The notes under the pieces are model-generated. The model had not been told where the DNA came from. It searched no databases and saw only the letters and a list, made by a program, of their open reading frames with translations. From Actinomycetota bacterium (GTDB lineage: Bacteria > Actinomycetota > Humimicrobiia > Humimicrobiales > Humimicrobiaceae), in contig JAPLCN010000144.1 in the NCBI GenBank assembly GCA_026392215.1, positions 1 to 51,010 of the forward strand: a DNA stretch of 51,010 nt. The letters run 5' to 3'. Each line of letters starts with the position of its first letter. Positions within the stretch are counted from its first letter, which is position 1. The position numbers and the translations under genes were made by a program. Of this stretch, positions 10,166 through 20,735 are shown one piece after another.

Positions 10166-10458
10166 AATTAATATACATATAAAGATATAGCTAGCAAACG
10201 TTTATAGCAAATTACTAAACATAACTTTTATACTTAATGCGGCAGATTAATTTGCTATAGTATTTTTGCAGAAACTTAAAATATATAAATAGTTTTTGGT
10301 GAATAATTGATCAAAAAAGCCAAACTTAAGAAAATTATAAGCACAATTTAAGTGAATCATTTGATAAGAATTGAAATTTTCACCAATAACTAAATAGTTT
10401 TATTTATTATTAATAATAATTAACCAGGCTGTTTGGGAAAATAACTAAAATTAAAATA

Positions 10459-11673
10459 ATGGAAGGTAACATTTATGACGTGGCAATAATCGGGGCCGGC
10501 CCTGCCGGGGCAAGCCTTGCTTATTTTTTATCCGGGTTTAATTTAAAAGTCGCCCTTATTGAAAAGAAAAAATATGCTGATACTCCGGTAAGATGCGCTG
10601 AACTTGTTCCGAAAGCAATAACACAGTTATACGGTGATAAAATTGACGGAATTAATAATGAAGTCAGCCAAATGGAAACATATATTGAAGGCAGCCTGGC
10701 AAATATAATAAAATCCCCAGGCTTTATTCTGGACAGGAACATATTTGTTGATTTTCTGATAAAAAGTTTTTTAAAAAAAGGCGGAACATATTTAAACTCA
10801 TCAACTTTTTTAAATGCCTTGCATCTGGATAATAGCAGACAAAAGCATAAAAGTGATTTAAGCGTAAAACTTGCTGAAAATAGCAGCAGAAAATTTTTAT
10901 CTGCAAATATACTGAACGGGATTTCAATAAAAGTTAAGCAAAAAGATAAAATTATAAACTTAAAAACAAAAATTTTAGTTGGAGCAGATGGTCCGAATTC
11001 TGCGGTTGCTAAAATCATGAACTCTTTTTCTGATACTGATAATAAAGTTCAAAAGAAAATTCCATCAGGCAGTTGTTATATTGCAGGTTTTCAGGAAAAC
11101 CTTACAAAAGAAACAAATTATGAAAACAATACAAAAATATTTTTTTATCCGCATCTTACCTGCGGCTACGGATGGCTGTTTCCAAAAAAAAGCAGTATTA
11201 ATATAGGGGTGGCAATAAGCATGGAAGCTGTGAAAAGAGATGGTTTAAAAAATACTTACCAAAGATTTAAAAATGAATTAATAAAAAATAATGCTATCAG
11301 TGGAAATGAAAAACAAAATGGTGTTATTTCCGGCCTGGTTCCAGTCAGTGGTATCAGCCCTGAAGTTGTTAAAGATAATGTTATGCTTATTGGTGATGCT
11401 GCAGGGCTTTGCAACCCGATAACAGGTGCAGGCAATTTTAATGCTGCAGTTTCTGCAAAAATTGCTTCAGAATATATAAAAAAAGCTTTAAGCTCAAGCA
11501 GTCTTAATGTTTTAAAAGAGGCTGACAAGGAGATTAATAACTTTTTTAATGTAAGTCTTTCTCACGGCCGGAGTAAAAGGAAAATGCTTGAAGCAAACTG
11601 GACAACAAATGATTTTGAAGGCCTGATTAAAAAAACATGGATATCTTTTAGAGATTACTGGCACGAAAGATAA
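10459..11673 (+). CDS. FAD-dependent geranylgeranyl reductase family oxidoreductase (LipT-like candidate)
   Basis: DVAIIGAGPAGASLAYFLSGFNLKVALIEKK; GDAAGLCNPITGAGNFNAAVSAKIASEYI. Confidence 0.75.
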   Translation: MEGNIYDVAIIGAGPAGASLAYFLSGFNLKVALIEKKKYADTPVRCAELVPKAITQLYGDKIDGINNEVSQMETYIEGSLANIIKSPGFILDRNIFVDFLIKSFLKKGGTYLNSSTFLNALHLDNSRQKHKSDLSVKLAENSSRKFLSANILNGISIKVKQKDKIINLKTKILVGADGPNSAVAKIMNSFSDTDNKVQKKIPSGSCYIAGFQENLTKETNYENNTKIFFYPHLTCGYGWLFPKKSSINIGVAISMEAVKRDGLKNTYQRFKNELIKNNAISGNEKQNGVISGLVPVSGISPEVVKDNVMLIGDAAGLCNPITGAGNFNAAVSAKIASEYIKKALSSSSLNVLKEADKEINNFFNVSLSHGRSKRKMLEANWTTNDFEGLIKKTWISFRDYWHER

Positions 11674-11714
11674 ATGACTTACAAAAAACTAAATTAATCA
11701 ACAATAACTAATTA

Positions 11715-12010
11715 TCCTAATCGGAATTGACACTCTCTACGGCTAAAGCCAGGAGATTCTTAAGTGGTTAGCGCCCTCTGTCCGTTTCCGTTTCGGGCAA
11801 CCCTTAAGTTTGGGGCTGTGTCAGATAGCCCATCCCGAGAAGGATATACAATCTCGGGCAGCGATGCTGTTACCACATCGCCAGATAGTTTTACTTATAA
11901 GATTTTATGTATTTCAAGATTTGGAAATACAACCTCATATCTTATCAAAGAACTATTTATAGCGTGCGGCATTAAGCCACAGGCTCGGTTGATTGCTCAA
12001 CTATAAAAAG
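11715..12010 (-). mobile_element. Probable IS200/IS605-type remnant (tnpB 3' tail and right-end hairpin)
   Basis: Minus strand CTCCTGGCTTTAGCCGTAGAGAG end hairpin preceded by several perfect stems (CCCGAGA/TCTCGGG, GCGATG/CATCGC, GTATTTC/GAAATAC); minus-strand peptide ...CGDVVTASLPEIVYPSRDGLSDT...*ESPGFSR resembles TnpB tails. Confidence 0.4.
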
Positions 12011-12096
12011 TTTATCAAAAATGAAGAATATTGTCAAAAAAAACTGCCATTCATCTCCATGATTGAAATCGGGAGCTTTCTGGCAAGAAAGAGTGT

Positions 12097-12129
12097 AAGG
12101 AAGCAAGAGAACCGTCCCCTTGCTTCCTT
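12097..12129. repeat. REP-like hairpin copy 1 (AAGGAAGCAAG-AGAACCGTCCC-CTTGCTTCCTT)
   Basis: Perfect 11-bp inverted repeat around AGAACCGTCCC. Confidence 0.75.
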
Positions 12130-12222
12130 CTTACATAAATTTTTTAATATGATAAAATATGCACAATTAATAATTTGGATAATTAAATTGCTTAAAGCAA
12201 AACTGCTTTCAGGAGTGATTAT

Positions 12223-13167
12223 TTGCAGGATTTAAAAGAAAATATAAAAGATTTTAGTACTCAAAAACCTGACAGGCAAAAGGTTGTTTCAATTATTATT
12301 GTAAGTTTTAACAGCCTAAAATTTTTAAAAAAATGCATTGATTCAATAATAAAATTCCCGCCCAGGCTTACCGAAGACCAGTATGAGATCATTATTATTG
12401 ACAATAACTCCAGTGATGGTTCAGCAGAGCTTATTGAAAAGAATTACTTCAAATACAGTTTTGTAAAGTTAATAAAAAATAATGCAAATATGGGTTTTTC
12501 CTATGCAAACAACCAGGCAATAAAAAGTACAAATTCCAGGTATTTTCTTTTTATTAACAGCGACACTGAAGTATATGAAAATTCCATAAGCGGATTAATT
12601 GAATTTTTTGAAGAATCCGCCGTGAAAGGAATAAATATCGGGGTTGCAGGTCCTAAAATAATCAATTCTGACGGTTCAATCCAGCTTTCATGCAGGCGGT
12701 TCCCTTCTTTTATCAATGCTGCTTTTTATACCATTCTTGCAGGCATAAAGCCGGATAATAAATTTTCAAGAAGGTATAAACTGGCGGATGCTGACAGAAG
12801 CCAGCCGTTTGAAGTTGACTGGGTATCAGGTTCTGCAATGATGGTTTCAGGAAATGCCATTGGTAAAGCGGGCATGTTTGATGAGAAATATTTTATGTAT
12901 GTTGAAGATGTTGATTTATGCTACAGAATGTGGCAGAAAAAACTTATGGTTTATTACTATCCTTTTGTAAAGGTGCTTCATCACATCGGGGGCAGCGGAG
13001 AAAATAACTTAGTTCTCCCGCAGGTAAGAATGCAAAAAAGTGTAATGTATTTCTATATTAAAACGTATAAAAAAAGCTGGAAAATAATCCTTATCCCTCT
13101 GGTGTATCCTGTTCTGGGTTTTAGAATTCTAATAACTTATTTAAAAAACATTAATAAAAAAAAATAA
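12223..13167 (+). CDS. Family 2 glycosyltransferase
   Basis: SIIIVSFNSLKFLKKCIDSI, IIIIDNNSSDGS, GKAGMFDEKYFMYVEDVDLCYRMW. Confidence 0.85.
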   Translation: MQDLKENIKDFSTQKPDRQKVVSIIIVSFNSLKFLKKCIDSIIKFPPRLTEDQYEIIIIDNNSSDGSAELIEKNYFKYSFVKLIKNNANMGFSYANNQAIKSTNSRYFLFINSDTEVYENSISGLIEFFEESAVKGINIGVAGPKIINSDGSIQLSCRRFPSFINAAFYTILAGIKPDNKFSRRYKLADADRSQPFEVDWVSGSAMMVSGNAIGKAGMFDEKYFMYVEDVDLCYRMWQKKLMVYYYPFVKVLHHIGGSGENNLVLPQVRMQKSVMYFYIKTYKKSWKIILIPLVYPVLGFRILITYLKNINKKK

Positions 13168-13382
13168 AGATTTTTTAGTTTAAAGCTGCTATTGTTTTTT
13201 GATTTATAACAAAAATAAATATAGAATATTATTCACAACAAAGACGGTCTGTTTATTAAATTAAAAATTAAGGCAAAGCTTAATAAAATAAGGATAAATA
13301 GCGCAAATTCTGGTATAAATTATGTTATTAATTTCAGGAAAAATATGATACTTGGCATAACGACTAGAAAGGGAATAATTTT

Positions 13383-14345
13383 TTGAGAATTTTAATTACC
13401 GGCATCAATGGTTTTGTAGGTGGTCATCTTGCCAATTTTCTATATAATAAGAATGAAAGCTATGAAATAGTAGGGCTTGATTTAAATACCTCTGATTTTT
13501 TTACACGGTTTCAGGGCAGGATGGGAAAAATAAGGCTTGTAAATATTGACTTGACTGATGCCGTAAAAATTGAGGAGCTTATAAAAGAGTTCAAGCCGGA
13601 GCAGGTTTATCATCTTGCTGCGCAGGCTTCTGTGAGCGAATCATGGAAAAACCCGATTGAGACTTTTAAGGTCAATGTTTTTGGCGGGGTCAATATTCTT
13701 GAAAGTATCAGAAAATTTTATGCCATCTGCAAGTTTCTTTCTGTCTGCACTGCTGAAGAATATGAAATAATGAAAAATAACGGGTGTGCAATTGCCGAGG
13801 ACGCAAAAATTTCTCCATCAAACCCTTATGCGATAAGCAAGTCAGCACTGGACTTTTTTTCCACCACTTATTTTACCGCATACAAAATTCCTGTTTTTGT
13901 AAGCCGTTCCTTTAATCATATAGGTCCAGGGCAATCTGAAAGATTTGTGTGTTCGGATTTTGCAAGGCAGATAGCAGAGATAGAAAAAGGAGTAAGAGAG
14001 CCAAAGATCTATGTCGGCAATCTTGCTGCATACAGGGATTTTCTGGATGTAAGGGATGTCATAAAGGCTTATTATTGCATTATGAACAAGGGCAAAGCCG
14101 GAGAAGTATACAATATATGCTCGGGTGAAAAACAAAGGATTTCTGATTTGCTTGACATACTGCTGTCTTTCAGCAGTAAAAAAAATATAGAAATAAAAAT
14201 AGATAATTCAAAGTTAAGGCCTATTGATAACGAAGTAATATATGGAGATAATTCAAAATTAAAAAAGCACACAGGATGGAATCAGGATTATACAATTAAA
14301 CAAGCTTTAAAAGACACGTTAGAATATTGGAGGCAAAAAGTATGA
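13383..14345 (+). CDS. NAD-dependent epimerase/dehydratase, GDP-4-keto-6-deoxymannose reductase-like
   Basis: RILITGINGFVGGHLANFL; YX3K-type core NPYAISKSALDFF; neighbours gmd. Confidence 0.7.
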   Translation: MRILITGINGFVGGHLANFLYNKNESYEIVGLDLNTSDFFTRFQGRMGKIRLVNIDLTDAVKIEELIKEFKPEQVYHLAAQASVSESWKNPIETFKVNVFGGVNILESIRKFYAICKFLSVCTAEEYEIMKNNGCAIAEDAKISPSNPYAISKSALDFFSTTYFTAYKIPVFVSRSFNHIGPGQSERFVCSDFARQIAEIEKGVREPKIYVGNLAAYRDFLDVRDVIKAYYCIMNKGKAGEVYNICSGEKQRISDLLDILLSFSSKKNIEIKIDNSKLRPIDNEVIYGDNSKLKKHTGWNQDYTIKQALKDTLEYWRQKV

Positions 14346-15457
14346 AAGCAGTTATACTTGCAGGGGGTTTTGGAACCAGAATCAGGCCGCTTACTTGTTT
14401 AAATCCCAAACCGATGCTGCCGTTAGTAAATAAACCATTCATGCATAATTTTATTTCATGGGTTAAATCACATGGAATCAAGGACATCATTTTGTCAACA
14501 GGCTATCTTCCGGGAGTTTTTGAAGATTATTTCGGGGATGGTAAAAATTTTGGAGTTAAATTAACTTATGTTACTGAAGAAGTTCCGCTGGGGACATGCG
14601 GGGCAGTCAAAAATGTTGAAGGCTATCTGGATAACGAAAGCTTTATGGTTTTTAACGGGGATGTATTATCGGGAATCAATCTGAGCGAAATGATGAAATA
14701 CCATAAGGATAAGAAGTCTGATATAACAATAGCGCTTACTCCGGTTGAAGACCCCACTTCTTACGGGCTGGTTCCTATTGACAAGGACGGCAGAGTTGAA
14801 AAGTTTCTTGAAAAGCCAAGCTGGGATGAAATGACAACCAATTTAATTAATGCAGGGGCATATATCATTGAGCGGAACCTGCTTGATCTGGTGCCGTCTA
14901 AAGAAAACTACTCTTTTGAAAGAGGGCTTTTCCCCAATGCGCTTGAGATAGGCTACAGGATTTACGGGCATGTTTCAAATGCATACTGGCTTGATCTTGG
15001 AACCCCGGCAAAATACCTTCAGGCCCATCAGGATATATTAAACGGGAAGATAAGCTTTAATTTTCAGGGAGAAGAACTTTTTAAAAATATTTACCTGGGA
15101 AAATTTTCCAAATTCCATAAGGAAAGCCTGTTGTCGGGACCTATAGTAATAGGTGAAAACTGTGTTATTGAAAGCGGAGCAGTCATAAATCCCTTGACAG
15201 TAATTGGAAATAACTGCCACATCTTAAGCGATGCACATATAAGCGGAAGCATTATCTTTGACGGCTGCAAGGTTGGAAGAGGCTGCATAATAAAGGATTC
15301 AATATTATCTTATAATGTTCAGGCGGGAGATAAGGTAATCATAGAGGGCAATTCCGTTATCGGAGACAACACAATAATAAGTGACGGCAATATTTTTAAA
15401 AACGGCATCAAGATCAATATAAATTCAAATATTAATCCGGGCGAAATCAGTTTTTAA
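14342..15457 (+). CDS. Mannose-1-phosphate guanylyltransferase / NDP-sugar pyrophosphorylase
   Basis: MKAVILAGGFGTRIRPLTCLNPKPMLPLVNKP; hexapeptide C-term; ATGA overlap with previous gene. Confidence 0.85.
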   Translation: MKAVILAGGFGTRIRPLTCLNPKPMLPLVNKPFMHNFISWVKSHGIKDIILSTGYLPGVFEDYFGDGKNFGVKLTYVTEEVPLGTCGAVKNVEGYLDNESFMVFNGDVLSGINLSEMMKYHKDKKSDITIALTPVEDPTSYGLVPIDKDGRVEKFLEKPSWDEMTTNLINAGAYIIERNLLDLVPSKENYSFERGLFPNALEIGYRIYGHVSNAYWLDLGTPAKYLQAHQDILNGKISFNFQGEELFKNIYLGKFSKFHKESLLSGPIVIGENCVIESGAVINPLTVIGNNCHILSDAHISGSIIFDGCKVGRGCIIKDSILSYNVQAGDKVIIEGNSVIGDNTIISDGNIFKNGIKININSNINPGEISF

Positions 15458-15542
15458 TTTTTTAAATAGCTTTTAGGTTTTGTAAAATTAAATTAAGGGC
15501 ACATAAAAATTAATATTAATTTAAATATTTAAGGAGGCTTTT

Positions 15543-16505
15543 TTGAAAAAAGCGCTTATTACAGGAATTACAGGCCAGGACGGCTCATATCTTGCAGAGC
15601 TTTTACTTGGTAAAGGCTATGAAGTTTACGGCATGGTAAGACGCTCATCTACAGAAAATTTCGGCAGGATCGAACATATAAGGGAAAAGATAAAATTCCT
15701 GCAGGCAGACTTGCTTGACCAGTTTTCTATAGTAAGTGCGGTTAAGGAAGCAAACCCTGATGAAATATATAATCTTGCAGCACAATCCTTTGTTCCGACT
15801 TCATGGGACCAGCCGGTGCTGACAGGAGAATTTACCGCACTTGGCGTTACGCGCATTCTTGAAGCAATAAGGCACGTAAACAGGGGAATCAAATTTTACC
15901 AGGCATCAAGCTCTGAAATGTTCGGCAAGGTACTGGAAGTTCCGCAAAAAGAAACTACACCTTTTTATCCGAGAAGCCCTTACGGGGTTGCAAAAGTTTA
16001 CGGGCATTATATAACTGTAAATTACAGAGAAAGCTACAATATTTTCGGCTGCTCCGGAATTTTATTTAATCATGAGTCTCCAAGAAGAGGGCTTGAATTT
16101 GTAACAAGAAAAGTGACATATAATGCTGTCAGAATTAAACTTGGCCTTCAGGACTTTATTTCTCTTGGAACCCTTGATGCAAAAAGAGACTGGGGTTTTG
16201 CAGGAGACTACGTTGAATCAATGTGGCTAATGCTTCAGCAGGATAATCCGGATAATTATGTTGTTGCAACAGGCGAAACCCATACTGTCCAGGAATTAAT
16301 AGAGGTTGCTTTTGAATATTTAAACCTGGACTGGAAAAATCATATAAAAATCGATCCTAAATTTATAAGGCCGGCTGAAGTTGAACTTCTGATTGGTGAC
16401 TCAAGCAAGGCAAGAGCTAAACTTGGCTGGAATCCAAAGGTAAGCTTTGAAGGCCTGGTAAAAATGATGGTAGACGCTGATTATAAATTACTTACAGGCA
16501 AGTGA
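15543..16505 (+). CDS. gmd: GDP-mannose 4,6-dehydratase
   Basis: [54 protein letters not shown]. Confidence 0.95.
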   Translation: MKKALITGITGQDGSYLAELLLGKGYEVYGMVRRSSTENFGRIEHIREKIKFLQADLLDQFSIVSAVKEANPDEIYNLAAQSFVPTSWDQPVLTGEFTALGVTRILEAIRHVNRGIKFYQASSSEMFGKVLEVPQKETTPFYPRSPYGVAKVYGHYITVNYRESYNIFGCSGILFNHESPRRGLEFVTRKVTYNAVRIKLGLQDFISLGTLDAKRDWGFAGDYVESMWLMLQQDNPDNYVVATGETHTVQELIEVAFEYLNLDWKNHIKIDPKFIRPAEVELLIGDSSKARAKLGWNPKVSFEGLVKMMVDADYKLLTGK

Positions 16506-16512
16506 CGAAAGC

Positions 16513-16548
16513 AAAAGGAAACAAGAGAACCGTCCCTTTGCTTCTTTT
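16513..16548. repeat. REP-like hairpin copy 2 (AAAAGGAAACAAG-AGAACCGTCCC-TTTGCTTCTTTT)
   Basis: Same AGAACCGTCCC core as 12097-12129 with imperfect arms. Confidence 0.65.
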
Positions 16549-16567
16549 AAGGGAGAGGGAAAATAAT

Positions 16568-18031
16568 TTGGAAAAAATAAAAAATAAAACAATAAAATTT
16601 GGAACAGACGGCTGGCGCAGCATTATCGCCAGGGATTTTACATTTGAAAAAGTCCAGCTTATTTCACAGGGGATAAGCGATTATTTAAAAAATAAAAAAA
16701 GCCCCAAGGGCAAAAATCCCAAAGTAGTCATTGGGTATGATACAAGGTTTTTGTCAGACTTGTTTGCAAAAAGCGCAGGTGAAATATTTGCTGCCAATGA
16801 AATTGAAACTGTATTTTCAGAAACATTTATCCCAACTCCTGTTCTTTCAAATGCTGTTGTTTCAAGGAGTGCCGATCTTGGAATAATGATAACTGCCAGC
16901 CACAATCCTTACATGTATAATGGCTATAAAATCAAGGGCCCTTACGGCGGGTCTGCCACAATGGATATAATTAATGATATTGAGGATTTTGTTAACAGCG
17001 GTATAAATAACGGGTCTTACCTTGAAAAGGTAAGAATAATAAGTAACAATAATAACTTTGCTGCTTGTTTTAAAACAGACAATTTTATGGCTGACTATAA
17101 AAAGCAGATCTTAGGACTGATTGATACAAAGCTTTTAAGAGAAATTGATTTTGATGTTTTAATTGATCCTATGTATGGTGCAGGTCAGGGCATTTACTTC
17201 TCAATTTTAAAAGAATTAGGCCTTAAAAATATACACGAGATCCACAATGTCTTTAATCCGTCGTTCGGAGGAATCAATCCGGAACCGATAGGAGACAATA
17301 TTGCCGAAGCTGTTAACTATGTTAAACAAAACAAAATGAGGGTAGGAATTTGTGTTGACGGTGATGCCGACAGGATTGGCGCCATAGGCGAGGATGGCAA
17401 TTTTATCAGCTCTCATCATATATTTGCAATAGTTCTTGCTGACTTGATTAAGAATAAAAAAACGAAAGGCAGAGTTATTAAAACTGTTACAACTTCTTCA
17501 ATTATTGACAGGATGGCAAAGAAAAACAACCTTGAATTATTTCAGACTCCTGTAGGTTTTAAATATATCGCAGAGGAAATAATGAAAGGCGATGTAATTA
17601 TGGGCGGAGAAGAAAGCGGAGGGCTCTGGATAAACGGCAATATCCCTGAAAGAGACGGAATGCTGATGGGGCTAAAGCTTTTGGAAATAATGTCAAAGGA
17701 AAATAAAACGTTAAATAGCATACTGGAAGAGCTTTACAGGGAATATGGCTATTTTGTTTACGAGCGCAACGATTATGAAATTGAAATAAGTGAAAGAGAC
17801 GAGCTTAAATTGATGCTTAAATTAAAAGTGCCGCTGCTTATTGAGAAAGAGAAGGTAAAAGAAGTCATTGCAATTGATGGCTTTAAATATATTCTTGAAG
17901 ACGGCAGCTGGCTTATGATAAGGCCAAGCGGAACAGAAGCAGTAGTCAGAGTTTACGGCGAAAGCTCAAATGAAGACAGGCTTAAAGATTTACTGAGAAT
18001 TGGAAAAAAAGTTATAGAAGGGAAAAATTAA
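16568..18031 (+). CDS. Phosphomannomutase/phosphoglucomutase
   Basis: IKFGTDGWRSIIARDFT; ITASHNPYMYNGYKIKG; CVDGDADRIGA. TTG at 16568 after AGGGAGAGGG preferred, since the 16502 start would translate the REP-like repeat. Confidence 0.9.
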   Translation: MEKIKNKTIKFGTDGWRSIIARDFTFEKVQLISQGISDYLKNKKSPKGKNPKVVIGYDTRFLSDLFAKSAGEIFAANEIETVFSETFIPTPVLSNAVVSRSADLGIMITASHNPYMYNGYKIKGPYGGSATMDIINDIEDFVNSGINNGSYLEKVRIISNNNNFAACFKTDNFMADYKKQILGLIDTKLLREIDFDVLIDPMYGAGQGIYFSILKELGLKNIHEIHNVFNPSFGGINPEPIGDNIAEAVNYVKQNKMRVGICVDGDADRIGAIGEDGNFISSHHIFAIVLADLIKNKKTKGRVIKTVTTSSIIDRMAKKNNLELFQTPVGFKYIAEEIMKGDVIMGGEESGGLWINGNIPERDGMLMGLKLLEIMSKENKTLNSILEELYREYGYFVYERNDYEIEISERDELKLMLKLKVPLLIEKEKVKEVIAIDGFKYILEDGSWLMIRPSGTEAVVRVYGESSNEDRLKDLLRIGKKVIEGKN

Positions 18032-19102
18032 ATGAATATTTTAGACGATCTTGAGAAGATCAAAGCTTTAGATCCTGAAGATATGCTTGGGATAGAAGAA
18101 AATTTTTACAATCAGTTAAGCCAGGCAAAAATAATAGGTGAAAAGACAGACATATCAAAAATCAGAAGCAGGGATTTTGCAGGGCTGGCATTCCTGGGCA
18201 TGGGTGGTTCCGGATTTACCGGAGATATATTAAAAAGCCTGGTTAAATATGATATTTCAATTCCGGTAGAAACAGTTAAGGGATATAAGCTTCCTGCCTT
18301 TATAAACAAAAACTGGCTGGTAATAGCTGTAAGCTATTCGGGAGGAACTGAAGAAACTGTTGCTGCTGCCAGTGAAGCAATAAAGAGAGGCTGTGAAGTT
18401 ATATTTTCAACGTCAGGCGGCAAAATGGAAAAACTTGCGCGTGAAAATGATAAATGCCTTGTAAAAGTTCCGCAGGGTTACCAGCCAAGGGCTGCTTCCG
18501 GATATTTATTTCTACCTTTATATATATTGCTAGCAAGAATCGAGCTTATTGATGTGGATATGAAAATTATTGATAAAGCTATCTTAAATATTAAGGGAAA
18601 ATCAGAACTGTATAATAGAAATGTCTCTTCTGAAAATAATTTTGCAAAAAAATTAGCCATTGAAATCGGCACGAACCTGCCGGTTGTTTACGGGGTTGAA
18701 GGCATTATGTCACCAGTGGCATTCAGATGGAAATGTGAGATTAATGAAAATTCAAAATGCCCAGCTTTCTGGAATGAATTTCCCGAACTAAACCATAATG
18801 AGACTGTAGGGTGGGAAAGGCTTAAGGAAATAACAAAAAATTTTGTGCTGATAATTTTTAACGATAAAAGCCAGTCCCAAAGGATAAAAACAAGAATTGA
18901 AACCACTGTAGGATTAGTAAAAGATAATTTTAACAAAATTATTGAAATTGAAGTTGAAGGCGGCTCTGACTTTGAGAAAGCAATGAACACAATGTATCTT
19001 GGAGGGATATCCAGCGTTTATCTTGCGCTTTTGAACAATATAAACCCGACACCGGTTGAGAAGATAGGTGTCTTAAAGTCTGAACTTGCAAAAATTAATT
19101 AA
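18032..19102 (+). CDS. Bifunctional phosphoglucose/phosphomannose isomerase
   Basis: FLGMGGSGFTGDIL; VIAVSYSGGTEETV; PELNHNETVGWE. Confidence 0.9.
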   Translation: MNILDDLEKIKALDPEDMLGIEENFYNQLSQAKIIGEKTDISKIRSRDFAGLAFLGMGGSGFTGDILKSLVKYDISIPVETVKGYKLPAFINKNWLVIAVSYSGGTEETVAAASEAIKRGCEVIFSTSGGKMEKLARENDKCLVKVPQGYQPRAASGYLFLPLYILLARIELIDVDMKIIDKAILNIKGKSELYNRNVSSENNFAKKLAIEIGTNLPVVYGVEGIMSPVAFRWKCEINENSKCPAFWNEFPELNHNETVGWERLKEITKNFVLIIFNDKSQSQRIKTRIETTVGLVKDNFNKIIEIEVEGGSDFEKAMNTMYLGGISSVYLALLNNINPTPVEKIGVLKSELAKIN

Positions 19103-19354
19103 TACCTGATACATGGCCTGATGGAATCTAAATTTATTGAAATTTTTAAGACTTTAAAAACTAAAAGAATTTATAAAAAATTAAATTTATTACCTATGAA
19201 CTAATTAACTGTAACTTTCGTCTGGTATTTACTGATATTAAATAAATATTAAATAGAACCAAAAAATAATTTATAACTTTAAGGCAGTAAAAAAACTTTC
19301 AGGTTTACACTATAATAAATGTTAAAAAGTTTAAAATAAAAGAAGGGGTTTACA

Positions 19355-20620
19355 ATGGAATTTGATGTAAAAGATAAAAATTTATCCGGCCTTGGCAAAG
19401 ACAGGATTGAATGGGCTGAAGCAGATATGCCTGTTTTAAGAAGCATAAAAAAAGAATTCAGCAAAACCAAACCTTTGAAAGGCATAAGAATTGCTGCTTG
19501 CCTTCATGTGACAACAGAAACTGCAAATCTTATGATTACTTTAAAGGAAGGTGGAGCTGATGTATATTTATGTGCATCAAATCCATTAAGCACCCAGGAT
19601 GATGCTGCTGCCGCTCTTGTATCTGAATACGGCATATCCACGTTTGCTATAAAAGGCGAAGATAATGACACTTATTACAAGCATATAAACAGCGTGCTTG
19701 ACTTTAAACCGAATATAACAATGGATGATGGAGCCGACCTTGTTTCTATTTTGCACAGCAAAAGACTTGATCTTATTAAGAACATTGTTGCAGGAACTGA
19801 AGAAACCACAACAGGTGTTATAAGGCTTAAAAGCATGGAGGAGAATGGCGTGCTTCTTTATCCGATCATTGCCGTAAATGAAGCAAAAACAAAGCACTTT
19901 TTTGACAACAGATATGGAACAGGCCAAAGCACTCTTGACGGTATCATGAGAGCTACAAACGTGCTGCTTGCAGGGAGAAGATTTGTTGTGGTCGGCTACG
20001 GATGGTGCGGAAGAGGAGTTGCAATGAGGGCAAAGGGAATGGGCGCCGACGTAATTATACTTGAAATAAACCCGCTTAAAGCTCTTGAAGCAAGGATGGA
20101 CGGATTCCAGGTAATGAAAAATACAGAGGCTGCTTTAATAGGAGACATATTCCTGTCAGTTACAGGCAATAAGAATGTAATCGGCGAGCCCATACTTTCA
20201 AAATGCAAGGACAGGACCATAGTTGCAAACTCCGGCCATTTTGATGCTGAAATTGATTTAAATTATTTAAAGAAAAATTCCAGATCCGTCAGAAAAGTAA
20301 AGCCGATGGTTGAAGAATATTTAATGAATGACGGAAGAAGGATTTACGTGCTTGCAGAAGGCAGACTGGTAAATCTTGGAGCGGCAGAAGGGCATCCGGC
20401 AAGCGTAATGGATATGAGTTTTGCAAATCAGGCTTTCAGTGTTGAATATATTGCAAAACTTAAAAAAGAAGGCAGGAGCCTGGAGAAAAAAGTTTATACT
20501 GTTCCTGAAGATATCGATAAGAATATTGCAAAGCTTAAACTTGCCAGCATGGGAATTGAAATAGATAAGCTGACAAAAGAGCAGGAAGAATATCTTTCTT
20601 CATGGACGTCAGGAACCTAA
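19355..20620 (+). CDS. ahcY: Adenosylhomocysteinase
   Basis: [68 protein letters not shown]. Confidence 0.95.
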   Translation: MEFDVKDKNLSGLGKDRIEWAEADMPVLRSIKKEFSKTKPLKGIRIAACLHVTTETANLMITLKEGGADVYLCASNPLSTQDDAAAALVSEYGISTFAIKGEDNDTYYKHINSVLDFKPNITMDDGADLVSILHSKRLDLIKNIVAGTEETTTGVIRLKSMEENGVLLYPIIAVNEAKTKHFFDNRYGTGQSTLDGIMRATNVLLAGRRFVVVGYGWCGRGVAMRAKGMGADVIILEINPLKALEARMDGFQVMKNTEAALIGDIFLSVTGNKNVIGEPILSKCKDRTIVANSGHFDAEIDLNYLKKNSRSVRKVKPMVEEYLMNDGRRIYVLAEGRLVNLGAAEGHPASVMDMSFANQAFSVEYIAKLKKEGRSLEKKVYTVPEDIDKNIAKLKLASMGIEIDKLTKEQEEYLSSWTSGT

Positions 20621-20735
20621 AGTAAGTTTGAACTCAAATTATTTTTAAATTTAAATATTTATTTTTTAAAATTTACTTGTGATTTTAAAATAATTTTATC
20701 AACACAATATTTTTCTTAAAGGAAGCTGTTTTTAA

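Noticed and set aside
11764-12006. 80-aa + strand ORF MVSALCPFPFRATLKFGAVSDSP...
   Set aside because: Lies over the putative IS remnant hairpins, antisense to the likely tnpB tail; no RBS or domain.
16502-16567. Upstream start [22 protein letters not shown] for the phosphomannomutase
   Set aside because: Would translate the REP-like hairpin; a TTG at 16568 with a good RBS fits the protein family start better.
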